Below are positions 30,273-38,935 of a stretch of DNA of 43,157 nt, in pieces (within the stretch, counting starts at the first letter, position 1; every line of letters starts with the position of its first letter). Origin of the DNA: Patescibacteria group bacterium (GTDB taxonomy: Bacteria; Patescibacteriota; Patescibacteriia; SCPX01); the NCBI GenBank assembly GCA_004298615.1, contig SCPX01000072.1:1-43157 (forward strand), written 5' to 3'. Both the position numbers and the translations under genes were made by a program. The notes under the pieces are model-generated. The model worked only from the letters and a program-made list of their open reading frames with translations, did no database searches and was not told the origin of the DNA.

Positions 30273-31307
30273 ATGCATCTAAATACCCGCCGATTAATCG
30301 CGGCCGCGTTTATCCTGGCATTTCTCATTGCGGCGCCGATCCTTGTTTTGTACACGGCCGGTTTGCGTTGGAATTTCAAAAAATGGTCTTGGCAGAGGAC
30401 CGGCAGTATTTTTATTGAGACCAAGCCTAAAGGCGCGGATGCTTTTTTAAACGATGAAAAAATTAAATCAAAGACTCCGGCCATCATCAACGCGCTTTAT
30501 CCGGATATTTATAATATCAAAATTGAAAAAGAAGGTCTTGTTTCCTGGGAGAGAAATATTGAAGTCTTGCCGGAAAAAACGAGTATTGTTGAAAATATCA
30601 TACTTTTCCCGAAAGAAATTATAAAGCGGGAAAAAGCCGTTTATTCGAAAAATGATTCTCCGATATTAAAATCGAGTGGCGGATCTTTTGTTTACGAGGA
30701 AAATATTTGGAAATTTGAAGCGGCAAAAATCAATCCGAAAAGCGATTATATTTTGACGGAAAATCAACCTGACGATTCTAAAATATTGGCATCGGCCAAA
30801 CATTTCGCAAATGTTTCCAATATCCCGAAAGAGGCGGCTGAAATTTTGGAAACCGACGGCGCGTCTTTTGCGGTTTTTAAGGACGAACAATATGGCTTGA
30901 TCGTTGGATTAATAACCGATAATATTTTCAGCAAAATTGACTACTTGAAAAAAGCAGGCGATTTTTTTTGGAACGAAAACGATCAGATGCTGACCGTTTC
31001 AGACGACCTGGAGCTTCTGCAATACGAATTCGGCGAACAGCCGATTAAAAAAAGTCTGGTTATCCGAGGCTCTTCCGGCATAGACCGAATGCTGCCGATT
31101 CAAAATTTCTCCTATACGATGATTTTGCAAAACAGGCAGATAAAAATAGCGGAACACGGCTCTTTTGGCACCCATATAACGCCCCTCATTGATTTGGAGG
31201 CGGACGAAAAATTCATATTCTGGGAAATGAACAAAAAATTCAATATTTCAATTTGGACTCAAGCCGGAGAGAATCTGCGGAATTTTGAAATCAATCTGTT
31301 GAAATAA
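30273..31307 (+). CDS. PEGA-domain-like membrane-anchored protein
   Basis: N-terminal TM then GSIFIETKPKGADAFLNDEKIKSKTPAIINALYPDIYNIKIEKEGL. Confidence 0.75.
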   Translation: MHLNTRRLIAAAFILAFLIAAPILVLYTAGLRWNFKKWSWQRTGSIFIETKPKGADAFLNDEKIKSKTPAIINALYPDIYNIKIEKEGLVSWERNIEVLPEKTSIVENIILFPKEIIKREKAVYSKNDSPILKSSGGSFVYEENIWKFEAAKINPKSDYILTENQPDDSKILASAKHFANVSNIPKEAAEILETDGASFAVFKDEQYGLIVGLITDNIFSKIDYLKKAGDFFWNENDQMLTVSDDLELLQYEFGEQPIKKSLVIRGSSGIDRMLPIQNFSYTMILQNRQIKIAEHGSFGTHITPLIDLEADEKFIFWEMNKKFNISIWTQAGENLRNFEINLLK

Positions 31308-32105
31308 TCAAACAAGTTTTTTCTTGGCTAAATTTTTCAATTCATTATTAAATTCGGCGATCGCGCTTTCAATCGCCGGATGAAAATTTTTGTGCATTCC
31401 CCGTTCTTTTACGATACTCCCCGCTTCAAGAAGCGAATCGTATGTGCCGGCATCCAGCCACGCGCCGCCGATAACCGTTGACCGCAGCTGTTTATTATTG
31501 AGGTAATGGCGGTGGAGATCCGTGATTTCCGTTTCTTTCCGCTTTGAGGGCGCCAATTTCTTGGCCGCCTCGGAAACGGTTTCGTCATAGATGTAAAAAC
31601 CGACGATCGCATGATCGCTTACATATTTTTCCGGTTTTTCAACCACTTCAATCACCCGGCCTTGATCGTCAAATGACGCAACGCCGAATCGCTCCGGATC
31701 GGAAACTTTTTTCAAAAAAATATGCGCTCCGCCTTTAAATCCTTTCATTGTTTCCGAGAAATTATCTTCAAAAATATTATCGCCCAATATCATCGCGACC
31801 GAATCGCCGTCAATAAAACTCTCGCCTATGACAAAAGCTTCCGGAAGGCCCCTGGGCACTTTTTGCACCTCAAAATATATCTGAATGCCGTGATTTTTCA
31901 AAAGAGAACCGAGTAAATTCAAAAATTGGCCGCTGTGTTCCGGCGCCACTATCATAAGAATTTCCCGCACTCCTCCTTGGACAAGAGTATTAAGCGGATA
32001 AAAAATCATCTGCCTGTCATATACCGGTAAAAGCTGTTTGGATGTGGTGGCGGTAAGAGGAAATAAACGAGTGGCGGTTCCGCCGGCTAAAATAATGCCT
32101 TTCAT
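31308..32105 (-). CDS. rfbA: Glucose-1-phosphate thymidylyltransferase
   Basis: MKGIILAGGTATRLFPLTATTSKQLLPVYDRQMIFYPL. Confidence 0.95.
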   Translation of the reverse strand: MKGIILAGGTATRLFPLTATTSKQLLPVYDRQMIFYPLNTLVQGGVREILMIVAPEHSGQFLNLLGSLLKNHGIQIYFEVQKVPRGLPEAFVIGESFIDGDSVAMILGDNIFEDNFSETMKGFKGGAHIFLKKVSDPERFGVASFDDQGRVIEVVEKPEKYVSDHAIVGFYIYDETVSEAAKKLAPSKRKETEITDLHRHYLNNKQLRSTVIGGAWLDAGTYDSLLEAGSIVKERGMHKNFHPAIESAIAEFNNELKNLAKKKLV

Positions 32106-32938
32106 ATTTTTAAATACTCTTCTAGCGCTTCCTGCCAGCTTCTGGCCGGAGAAAGCTTGGTGTTTAATAATATTGAATATTTCGGCCTTTGAGCCGGGCG
32201 AGGAAACCGGCCGGCCGGCACAGGAATCAATTTACACGAAATATTTTTTAATTTCAAGGCCTCATCGGCAAATTCATACCAAGTGCAAGATCCGCCGTTT
32301 GTGCCATGATAAATCCCGTAGGGTATTTTATTGGCAACAATTTCTTTTGTGATCTTGGCCAAATCCGGCGCGTAAGTCGGCGAGCTCAATTCTTCGTTAA
32401 CCACTTCCAACTCTTTCTTCTCTGCGGCTAAATTCAAAATCGCTTCAACAAAACTTTTTTTGGATCCATCTCCTATTCCCGGCTTCCCGAATAATCGCGA
32501 CAAGCGAATTAGATAATATTTTTCTCCGATCTCTCGCAAATATTCTTCTCCTTTGGCTTTTGACTTTGCGTAAACGCTTTGGGGATTTATTGCGTCGCCT
32601 TCTTTGTGTCCGTTTTTTTCAATTCCCTCAAAAACATAGTCAGTGCTGAAGTGAACAAATGTCGCCCCGATTTCTTTTGATACAAACGCCAAATGCTTTA
32701 CCGCTTCGGCATTTACGGCAAAGGCTGAATCTTTATCTTCTTCGGCTTTGTCCACCGCATTGTAGGCTGCGGCATTTAAAATTATATCCGGTCGCAATAC
32801 CGCAATTTTTTGAAAAACTTGAGTCTTATCGGTAATATCTAAATCTTTCCTATCCCAAGCGATTACAATGTGATTGGAAAATGTCTTTGCCAATTCCTGA
32901 CCAAGCATTCCGTGAGAGCCTAAAATCAAAACTTTCAT
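32102..32938 (-). CDS. rfbD: dTDP-4-dehydrorhamnose reductase
   Basis: MKVLILGSHGMLGQELAKTF, FVHFSTDYVFEG; start set at internal ATG 32938. Confidence 0.94.
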   Translation of the reverse strand: MKVLILGSHGMLGQELAKTFSNHIVIAWDRKDLDITDKTQVFQKIAVLRPDIILNAAAYNAVDKAEEDKDSAFAVNAEAVKHLAFVSKEIGATFVHFSTDYVFEGIEKNGHKEGDAINPQSVYAKSKAKGEEYLREIGEKYYLIRLSRLFGKPGIGDGSKKSFVEAILNLAAEKKELEVVNEELSSPTYAPDLAKITKEIVANKIPYGIYHGTNGGSCTWYEFADEALKLKNISCKLIPVPAGRFPRPAQRPKYSILLNTKLSPARSWQEALEEYLKI

Positions 32939-33930
32939 ACTTGATACTGTTTCTTGTAGTATTCCAAATATTCTCCGCTTTTGATTCTTTTCCACCATTG
33001 CTCATTTTGTTCGTACCAGTCAACAGTCTGTTTTATTCCCTGTTCGAAATTCACTTCGGGCTGCCAGCCGAGCTTGCGGAGTTTAGTTGAATCAATGGCG
33101 TATCGCCGATCGTGTCCGGGACGGTCTTTGACATGATCAATGCTTGATTCGTCTTTGCCTATTTTTTTTAACAAAATTTTTGTAATTTCAATGTTAGGAA
33201 TTTCATTTCCCGTGCCGATATTGTAGACTTCTCCGATTTCTCCTTTTTGTAAAATCGCATCAATGGCGCGGCAATGATCCTCCGTGAAAATCCATTCACG
33301 CACTTGTTGGCCATCACCGTACACCGGCACTTTTTTATTTTCCAGAAGATTGGTGATAAAGAGCGGTATTAATTTTTCCGGATATTGATACGGTCCGAAA
33401 AAATTGCAAGAGTGCGTCACGATTACCGGAATACCGTATGTTTTAAAATAAGAGCGACAAAGATGGTCTCCGCCGGCTTTGGAAGCGGCATAAGGACTAT
33501 TCGGCTCAAAAGGACTTTCCTCGGTAAATTTACCATTATTGATGCTTCCAAAAACCTCGTCCGTAGAGATTTGAATGTATTTTTTAATATTATATTTTCT
33601 GGCCGCTTCCAAAAGCGCGTAAGTGCCTAAAACATCGGTCGTAATAAACGCCTTGGGATCTAAAATAGAACGGTCCACATGAGTCTCGGCCGCGTAATTT
33701 ATAATCACATCAATATCTTTTACAACTTCATCAACCAATTTCTCATCGGCAATATCGCCTTTGATAAATTTATATCGGAAATCGTTTTCAACTTCTTTCA
33801 AATTCTCCAAATTTCCCGCATAGGTCAATTTATCCAGATTAACTATTTGAATATCGGGATAATTTTTTAAAAAATATTTTACGGCATTGGAGCCCATAAA
33901 GCCGGCACCACCGGTAATCAGTATTTTCAT
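32935..33930 (-). CDS. rfbB: dTDP-glucose 4,6-dehydratase
   Basis: MKILITGGAGFMGSNAVKYF, AAETHVDRSI, ISTDEVFGS, YAASKAGGDHL. Confidence 0.96.
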   Translation of the reverse strand: MKILITGGAGFMGSNAVKYFLKNYPDIQIVNLDKLTYAGNLENLKEVENDFRYKFIKGDIADEKLVDEVVKDIDVIINYAAETHVDRSILDPKAFITTDVLGTYALLEAARKYNIKKYIQISTDEVFGSINNGKFTEESPFEPNSPYAASKAGGDHLCRSYFKTYGIPVIVTHSCNFFGPYQYPEKLIPLFITNLLENKKVPVYGDGQQVREWIFTEDHCRAIDAILQKGEIGEVYNIGTGNEIPNIEITKILLKKIGKDESSIDHVKDRPGHDRRYAIDSTKLRKLGWQPEVNFEQGIKQTVDWYEQNEQWWKRIKSGEYLEYYKKQYQV

Positions 33931-33958
33931 ATAAAAACCGTATTAAAAATCTAATTAA

Positions 33959-34058
33959 CAATGTTTTGTGGGTGACGCATTTCGGGGGACCCCCGACAAA
34001 CGCGCAGTGTTAACGAGCATTTGGCGGGGGTGAAATGCGGCAGGACCCGCAATGTTAT
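33959..34058. repeat. About 100-bp GC-rich nested inverted-repeat element (MITE-like) between rfbB and rfbC
   Basis: GTGGGT...CGCATTTC / GAAATGCG...ACCCGC outer arms; inner CCCCCGACAAACGC / GCATTTGGCGGGGG; central GTTAAC. Confidence 0.8.
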
Positions 34059-34513
34059 CTATTTTTAGTTGCCCAATCAAAATTTATTTCCTGATCGTTC
34101 CATTCGATTCTTTCTTCGTCCGGATTTTGCGGATCATAACACTCAGTCGTGTGATACAAAAGACAGACTTTCTCATTTCCCAAGACGCGATAGCCGTGCG
34201 CCACAAAAGGCGGAATAATAATTAAAACTCTGTTTTGTTCGCCCGCGCAAATCACTTGAGTTTCTTTGTGAGTCGGCGAATCTTCGCGCATATCGTATAA
34301 AACCACCTGCGCCATTCCCTTTATTACAAACCACAAATCCCACTGAATTTTGTGCCAATGAAACGCCTTGATCACTCCCGGATAAGTTTCAGTATATGAA
34401 GTTTGTTTGATCGGAATTTTAAAATCATCAGCCGCTTCTTTAAACACTTCGGTAAAAAATCCTCGATCATCGGGAAAAATTTTTAACGGTTTAATTTTCA
34501 CTTGGTTTATCAT
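34055..34513 (-). CDS. rfbC: dTDP-4-dehydrorhamnose 3,5-epimerase family protein
   Basis: DDRGFFTEVF, KAFHWHKIQWDLWFVIKG, PPFVAHGYRVL. Confidence 0.88.
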   Translation of the reverse strand: MINQVKIKPLKIFPDDRGFFTEVFKEAADDFKIPIKQTSYTETYPGVIKAFHWHKIQWDLWFVIKGMAQVVLYDMREDSPTHKETQVICAGEQNRVLIIIPPFVAHGYRVLGNEKVCLLYHTTECYDPQNPDEERIEWNDQEINFDWATKNR

Positions 34514-34919
34514 AATCGTCCTCCATTAACAATAATATTGACATTAATAAAATTATTATGCCGGAAATTATGGAAATTGCAAGTCCTAATTTTCCTAAAT
34601 CTTTAGTTTTAAAATAAATCAACCCGCCGGCAATGACGCTTAGTATGACAATGAAAACAATATCGAGCGCTCTGATTTTATTTTTTGCTTCTTTTTTCTC
34701 GCCTTCTTGGTTTTCTTCTTTTTGGGATACAACCGTGAAAACGCCGCTCCCCACCACAATCCCCAATAATATATTCATACTGAAAAAACCCGACACGAAT
34801 CCCGGAAAAAAATCTTCAATCAAATAGAATAAAAGATACGATAAAAGAGAGATTTTAAAAACCTCGGCGATAAGTTCTCTGACGATTTTCCAAATCAATT
34901 CAAAAGTTTGCAGGGTCAT
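34491..34919 (-). CDS. Small membrane protein (142 aa)
   Basis: Several hydrophobic segments; overlaps neighbours in an operon layout. Confidence 0.75.
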   Translation of the reverse strand: MTLQTFELIWKIVRELIAEVFKISLLSYLLFYLIEDFFPGFVSGFFSMNILLGIVVGSGVFTVVSQKEENQEGEKKEAKNKIRALDIVFIVILSVIAGGLIYFKTKDLGKLGLAISIISGIIILLMSILLLMEDDYDKPSEN

Positions 34920-36505
34920 AATTTATATTTTGTTTTTACTTTTGTCCATAAATTAAAAATCGTAATCGGCTCTTTGGCGAATTCCACTTCTATCTTCCGC
35001 AATTTTAAAAACCTTTTGTTTTCCGGCAGGCCGGGAATTTGTAAAATAAAATTATATTGCCCTTTATTGTCGCGATATAATTCTTTTCCGGAAAATTCGG
35101 CTTCGACTTTTAGCCAACCGTCACCAAAATCAGTCAATTTCGGATACTGCGCGACAACATAATTGATATTTTCCGGCACATCCGCTCCCAAATTCAAGAC
35201 CGCGCCTAAATCAGGATTGAAAAACTGTCGGCTGTCGAAAATAAAAAATCCGTCGGTTGACAAATAAACATCACTCTTAGGAACAGCGATGGGCAAAAGC
35301 CCTAATTGAGTTTTACTTCTTTTCAATTCGTAATTTTTATTGACTTCTTTAATAGTCAGAGACTTTTTGTCAACTGTCATGGTCTGAAGAGCGCTTTTGT
35401 GGCTCGTGCGCGCCGAAATGATTGATCCGGAATACAAGATATCGCTCGACCTAGAAACCACACCGTCTAAAACTTTATATTCATTATCATCGGCAAAATA
35501 GAGATGATCTTTAAATACCACCAAAGATTGGCGGGTGGAAATTTTTTTTATGAAAATATCGTCGTCTTTGGCTTGAATGGATATGGCGTAAACCCCAAAA
35601 GCCGGCTTTTCCAAATAAATATCCGCTTCTTTCGGATTTTTCACGACTCCGCTTGCCTTGGAAATTCCATCGTCTTCCACTTTTTTCTCAAGAACTTTGT
35701 TGCCATTGCGCGAAACTATAATACTGAAATTATCAGCGCCTTTATGCCGATTGATGTCTTGAAAAACGAATTTAAAATCCAGCGGTTCATTTTCAATATA
35801 AGTAATGATCTCGTGCGGTCCGCGCAAAGTATTATTGATTTCCAATCGTTTGTCGCTTGGCTTATAATCTTTCAATCTGATATGATCGCTTAGGTCATAA
35901 TTGTGCGCCCTCACTTCGTCCAACGGCGGCAAATTATTGGCAAACTCATCAATGCTTGAATATTTTTTTACCGGTTTTTTATCAACTTTTTTAATATCCT
36001 CATTCTTATTGTTCGGTTCTTGATTCTTAATGCTTAATACTTGCTTCTCAATCTCTTCCGGCCGCGTGAATAAATACGAATCATTTTCCTTAATCACTTC
36101 CCAGTCTTTCTCCAATTGCTCAATTAAGCTGTTATACGAAAAAACATTTTTAAAAACATAAGCGCCATTGGCCGCCTGAAGGCCAAAATTAAAAACCGGC
36201 TGATTGTCGGGATTGGAAAATTCGGCTGTTATTTTCGCTTTGGCAAAGGGCCGAGAAGTTTTGATTGTAAAATAAATCGGATCGTGGTTGATCTGGCGGT
36301 ATCGATCGCCGTCTTTGGTAACACCTATTATTTTGTCCGTCTCTTTTGTGGCAAAGGCGGCTACGAGCTTTGAACATTTATCCGCATCGCATTTTGCAGA
36401 CAAAATCCCTCGCGGCGCAAAATTCTTGTCAAAAAGCCAAAACACAAGCAAGACGGGAATTAACCATAAAACAACCTTGATAATTTTAACAACTTTGTCA
36501 ATCAT
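34916..36505 (-). CDS. Membrane-anchored hypothetical protein (about 529 aa)
   Basis: N-terminal TM, beta-rich extracellular region; start set at ATG 36505. Confidence 0.75.
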   Translation of the reverse strand: MIDKVVKIIKVVLWLIPVLLVFWLFDKNFAPRGILSAKCDADKCSKLVAAFATKETDKIIGVTKDGDRYRQINHDPIYFTIKTSRPFAKAKITAEFSNPDNQPVFNFGLQAANGAYVFKNVFSYNSLIEQLEKDWEVIKENDSYLFTRPEEIEKQVLSIKNQEPNNKNEDIKKVDKKPVKKYSSIDEFANNLPPLDEVRAHNYDLSDHIRLKDYKPSDKRLEINNTLRGPHEIITYIENEPLDFKFVFQDINRHKGADNFSIIVSRNGNKVLEKKVEDDGISKASGVVKNPKEADIYLEKPAFGVYAISIQAKDDDIFIKKISTRQSLVVFKDHLYFADDNEYKVLDGVVSRSSDILYSGSIISARTSHKSALQTMTVDKKSLTIKEVNKNYELKRSKTQLGLLPIAVPKSDVYLSTDGFFIFDSRQFFNPDLGAVLNLGADVPENINYVVAQYPKLTDFGDGWLKVEAEFSGKELYRDNKGQYNFILQIPGLPENKRFLKLRKIEVEFAKEPITIFNLWTKVKTKYKL

Positions 36506-36633
36506 AGATTCATAAAAACGCAAAGCGCAAAACTAAAAACGCAAAATTACAATTCTAAATTCAAAACTTTTATTTTTTAGCTGTTGTTTTTCGCTTTTCG
36601 TTTAATTGTTAACTACAGAACTCGTTTATAAAA

Positions 36634-38376
36634 TCAATAGCTAATTCTATACAGCGCCACATCCGTACTAACCTTCATCTCCTTCCCGATTTTAAATCCA
36701 AAACTTTCCAGCTTGTTCAATTTTTCCGACTGGCCGGAAAAATCCAAAATACTTATGTAGACCGGCGCTTTTTGCAAAATCTTTTTCAATTGCTTGGCTT
36801 TTTTGTTAGTGTTAATTTCGGACGCGATTACCTTAAATTCGGGAAAAAATATCTTATCGGCTTTTCCCGAAACAATTACCGCGTTTGACTCAATCGTTCT
36901 TTTGGCTTTTAGCGCAACTTCCTTGTATTCTAATGTATTTTGCCTCACTTTGGCAAGCCCCACATTGCGCTCCAACACTGCGGACGAGACAGAAAAAATA
37001 AACAGAATGATAACGAATAAACACATCAAAACACTCTGCGTTGATCTGCATATCCATCTGCGTTGATCTGCGTAACGGTAAGAAATTATAGAAAGTCCTT
37101 TTTGAAGAAGGGTCAGTATCGCTAAGGAAGCAAACGGCAGCCCGAATATGTAAATCGGCAGCCAATACCGCGCGTATGCCTGCTCTAAGCTCACCAAATT
37201 TGATCCTAAAATATTATCGTTAATTTTCCATGAGCCGTAATAAATTAAAAGATAGATACTCAAAAACAAATAACCGATAAAGTAAATCAATATTACTCTT
37301 TTATCTGACGATCGTCGAACAGAAGAGTAAATGAAGTTAATTATTCCATTTCTGAAAAATAAAACACAACCGAATAAAGTAAGAAGCGCGAATGGCCAAA
37401 CAAGAACAACGCCATAATTCCAAACATTGGCGAAAATATTATCCCAATGTATGCCAAACGGAAAAATCGCTTTTTCAAAAAGACCGGAAATGTCGTTAAA
37501 TATTTTTGCAAAAACATTAGCGCTGCCGGCGGCTTTGGCGGCCGCTTGTCCCGCTACCTCCGCCCTTTCCGCCCCGACCGTATAAGAAAAAGTCAAAGCA
37601 TTGCCGTACAATTTATTATTTTGATAAAGAATCGGGATCATTGAAATGATCATTCCAATCAAAGCGATCCAGATGCCTATCCGCCAATCAATCTTTTGTC
37701 TATGAAAAATTATCAGCGCAAGCAAAATTATTCCCACCCAAATAATTTCTGAAGTTCGCACCGCGATAGCTCCCCCTATAAACAAACCGGCCAACGCATA
37801 ATTCGCATAATTCTTAATACTTGATCCTTGATACTTAACATTATTTGTATTATGGGTAATTAGGGTTCTCGTCAGAAAGTAGAACCCGAAAATTAATAGA
37901 TCTAAAAATAAATCATTGTGAAACATCCCACGCGCCGTGTAATACCAAAAAGCCGGGTGGATGGCCATAAGACCGGCGGAGATGATAGCCGTGCGGCGAT
38001 CAAAAATCAAAATGATTAATTTATAAAAAACAAAAACCGCGATTGCGGAAAACAGAGGCGTCAAAAACAAAATTATCCATTTGCCTAAAAACCATCCGAT
38101 CGCGCCATACAAAAGCGGCATCCCAAAAAAGCTCCCGGGCAAAAGCGCGTCTTTCTGAACCATTATGCTCCGAGGTACTACAATCGGCGCCGCGCCATTG
38201 AGAGGCTCCGCCACCTTGAAAAACAAATTACCGGCAAATTGCCTGATAAAATAAAAATTAGCCGTCTCGTCCGGCGAAGTGAATTTACCCGGACTTTTAA
38301 AAGCCAAGAAAGAATAGAACAAAAACAACAAGACAAAAAACGACAGGAAAATAGCGTTTGACTGAATTTTAGCCAT
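36634..38376 (-). CDS. GT39/ArnT-like multi-TM glycosyltransferase
   Basis: SPDETANFYFIRQFAG, GLMAIHPAFWYYTARGMFHNDLFLDLLIFG, multiple TMs. Confidence 0.85.
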   Translation of the reverse strand: MAKIQSNAIFLSFFVLLFLFYSFLAFKSPGKFTSPDETANFYFIRQFAGNLFFKVAEPLNGAAPIVVPRSIMVQKDALLPGSFFGMPLLYGAIGWFLGKWIILFLTPLFSAIAVFVFYKLIILIFDRRTAIISAGLMAIHPAFWYYTARGMFHNDLFLDLLIFGFYFLTRTLITHNTNNVKYQGSSIKNYANYALAGLFIGGAIAVRTSEIIWVGIILLALIIFHRQKIDWRIGIWIALIGMIISMIPILYQNNKLYGNALTFSYTVGAERAEVAGQAAAKAAGSANVFAKIFNDISGLFEKAIFPFGIHWDNIFANVWNYGVVLVWPFALLTLFGCVLFFRNGIINFIYSSVRRSSDKRVILIYFIGYLFLSIYLLIYYGSWKINDNILGSNLVSLEQAYARYWLPIYIFGLPFASLAILTLLQKGLSIISYRYADQRRWICRSTQSVLMCLFVIILFIFSVSSAVLERNVGLAKVRQNTLEYKEVALKAKRTIESNAVIVSGKADKIFFPEFKVIASEINTNKKAKQLKKILQKAPVYISILDFSGQSEKLNKLESFGFKIGKEMKVSTDVALYRISY

Positions 38377-38558
38377 AATAACAGTTTACTGATTACGCGG
38401 TTATTGTCAACGGCCGCAATTCTATGCTTATCCGCTCTTTGCCGCGCAATAAATCCCACACCACAGCTTTACGTTCGGCACTAATATATTCCTTCGGGTT
38501 GCGTTGGTATTCATTCCTGCGTTTAAACGCAGAATTTTCTATAGTTGCGCGATAAACA

Positions 38559-38600
38559 AATTCACATGTTAACTTGCGATCGCATGTTAATATGTGAATT
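38559..38600. repeat. 42-bp near-perfect solo palindrome, same family as the flanks of PaaX-like gene 2
   Basis: AATTCACAT-GTTAACT-TGCGATCGCA-TGTTAAT-ATGTGAATT; all arms share centre 38579.5. Confidence 0.95.
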
Positions 38601-38605
38601 CAAAG

Positions 38606-38614
38606 TTATCCACA
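38606..38614 (+). promoter_or_regulatory. Perfect DnaA-box consensus TTATCCACA
   Basis: Exact 9-mer just downstream of the 42-bp palindrome in a divergent intergenic region. Confidence 0.4.
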
Positions 38615-38694
38615 GACAGCTCCGTTGACAAAATCAACTAAGTCTGTAAGATGATGAAATAATATCGGAGGGTGCATGGAAAGGGGGTGAAGAT

Positions 38695-38877
38695 ATGGAA
38701 TTAGTAAAAACAAAAAACACATCAGAAGACGCGGTGGCTGTATTTTTCGTCGTCGGTATACTTTTCATCCTTATTTTATCATTGGGAATTACTTGGTATT
38801 GTCTTTATAAGGGATATACTAATGTTGAATGGGGGTCAGTGTATAATTCATACGCCGTTGTTAAATGCGTAAAGTAA
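38695..38877 (+). CDS. 60-aa single-TM small protein, possible peptide substrate
   Basis: Strong SD-like AAAGGGGGTGA upstream of ATG; hydrophobic core VFFVVGILFILILSLGITWYCLY. Confidence 0.65.
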   Translation: MELVKTKNTSEDAVAVFFVVGILFILILSLGITWYCLYKGYTNVEWGSVYNSYAVVKCVK

Positions 38878-38891
38878 AAATCGTTAAAGTC

Positions 38892-38927
38892 ATCCCGCGT
38901 CACGGGCGCAAGCCCATGGCGCGGGAT
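38892..38927 (+). repeat. 36-nt hairpin immediately upstream of the ABC ATPase start
   Basis: ATCCCGCG-tcac-GGGC-gcaa-GCCC-atgg-CGCGGGAT, common centre 38909.5. Confidence 0.85.
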
Positions 38928-38935
38928 AGAGAAAT

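Noticed and set aside
31305-31310. Zero-gap convergent stop codons of the PEGA-like gene and rfbA
   Set aside because: Unusual but consistent with extreme gene compaction; no further signal.
38377-38694. Replication origin in the divergent intergenic region
   Set aside because: Only one perfect DnaA box and no dnaA, dnaN or box cluster nearby.
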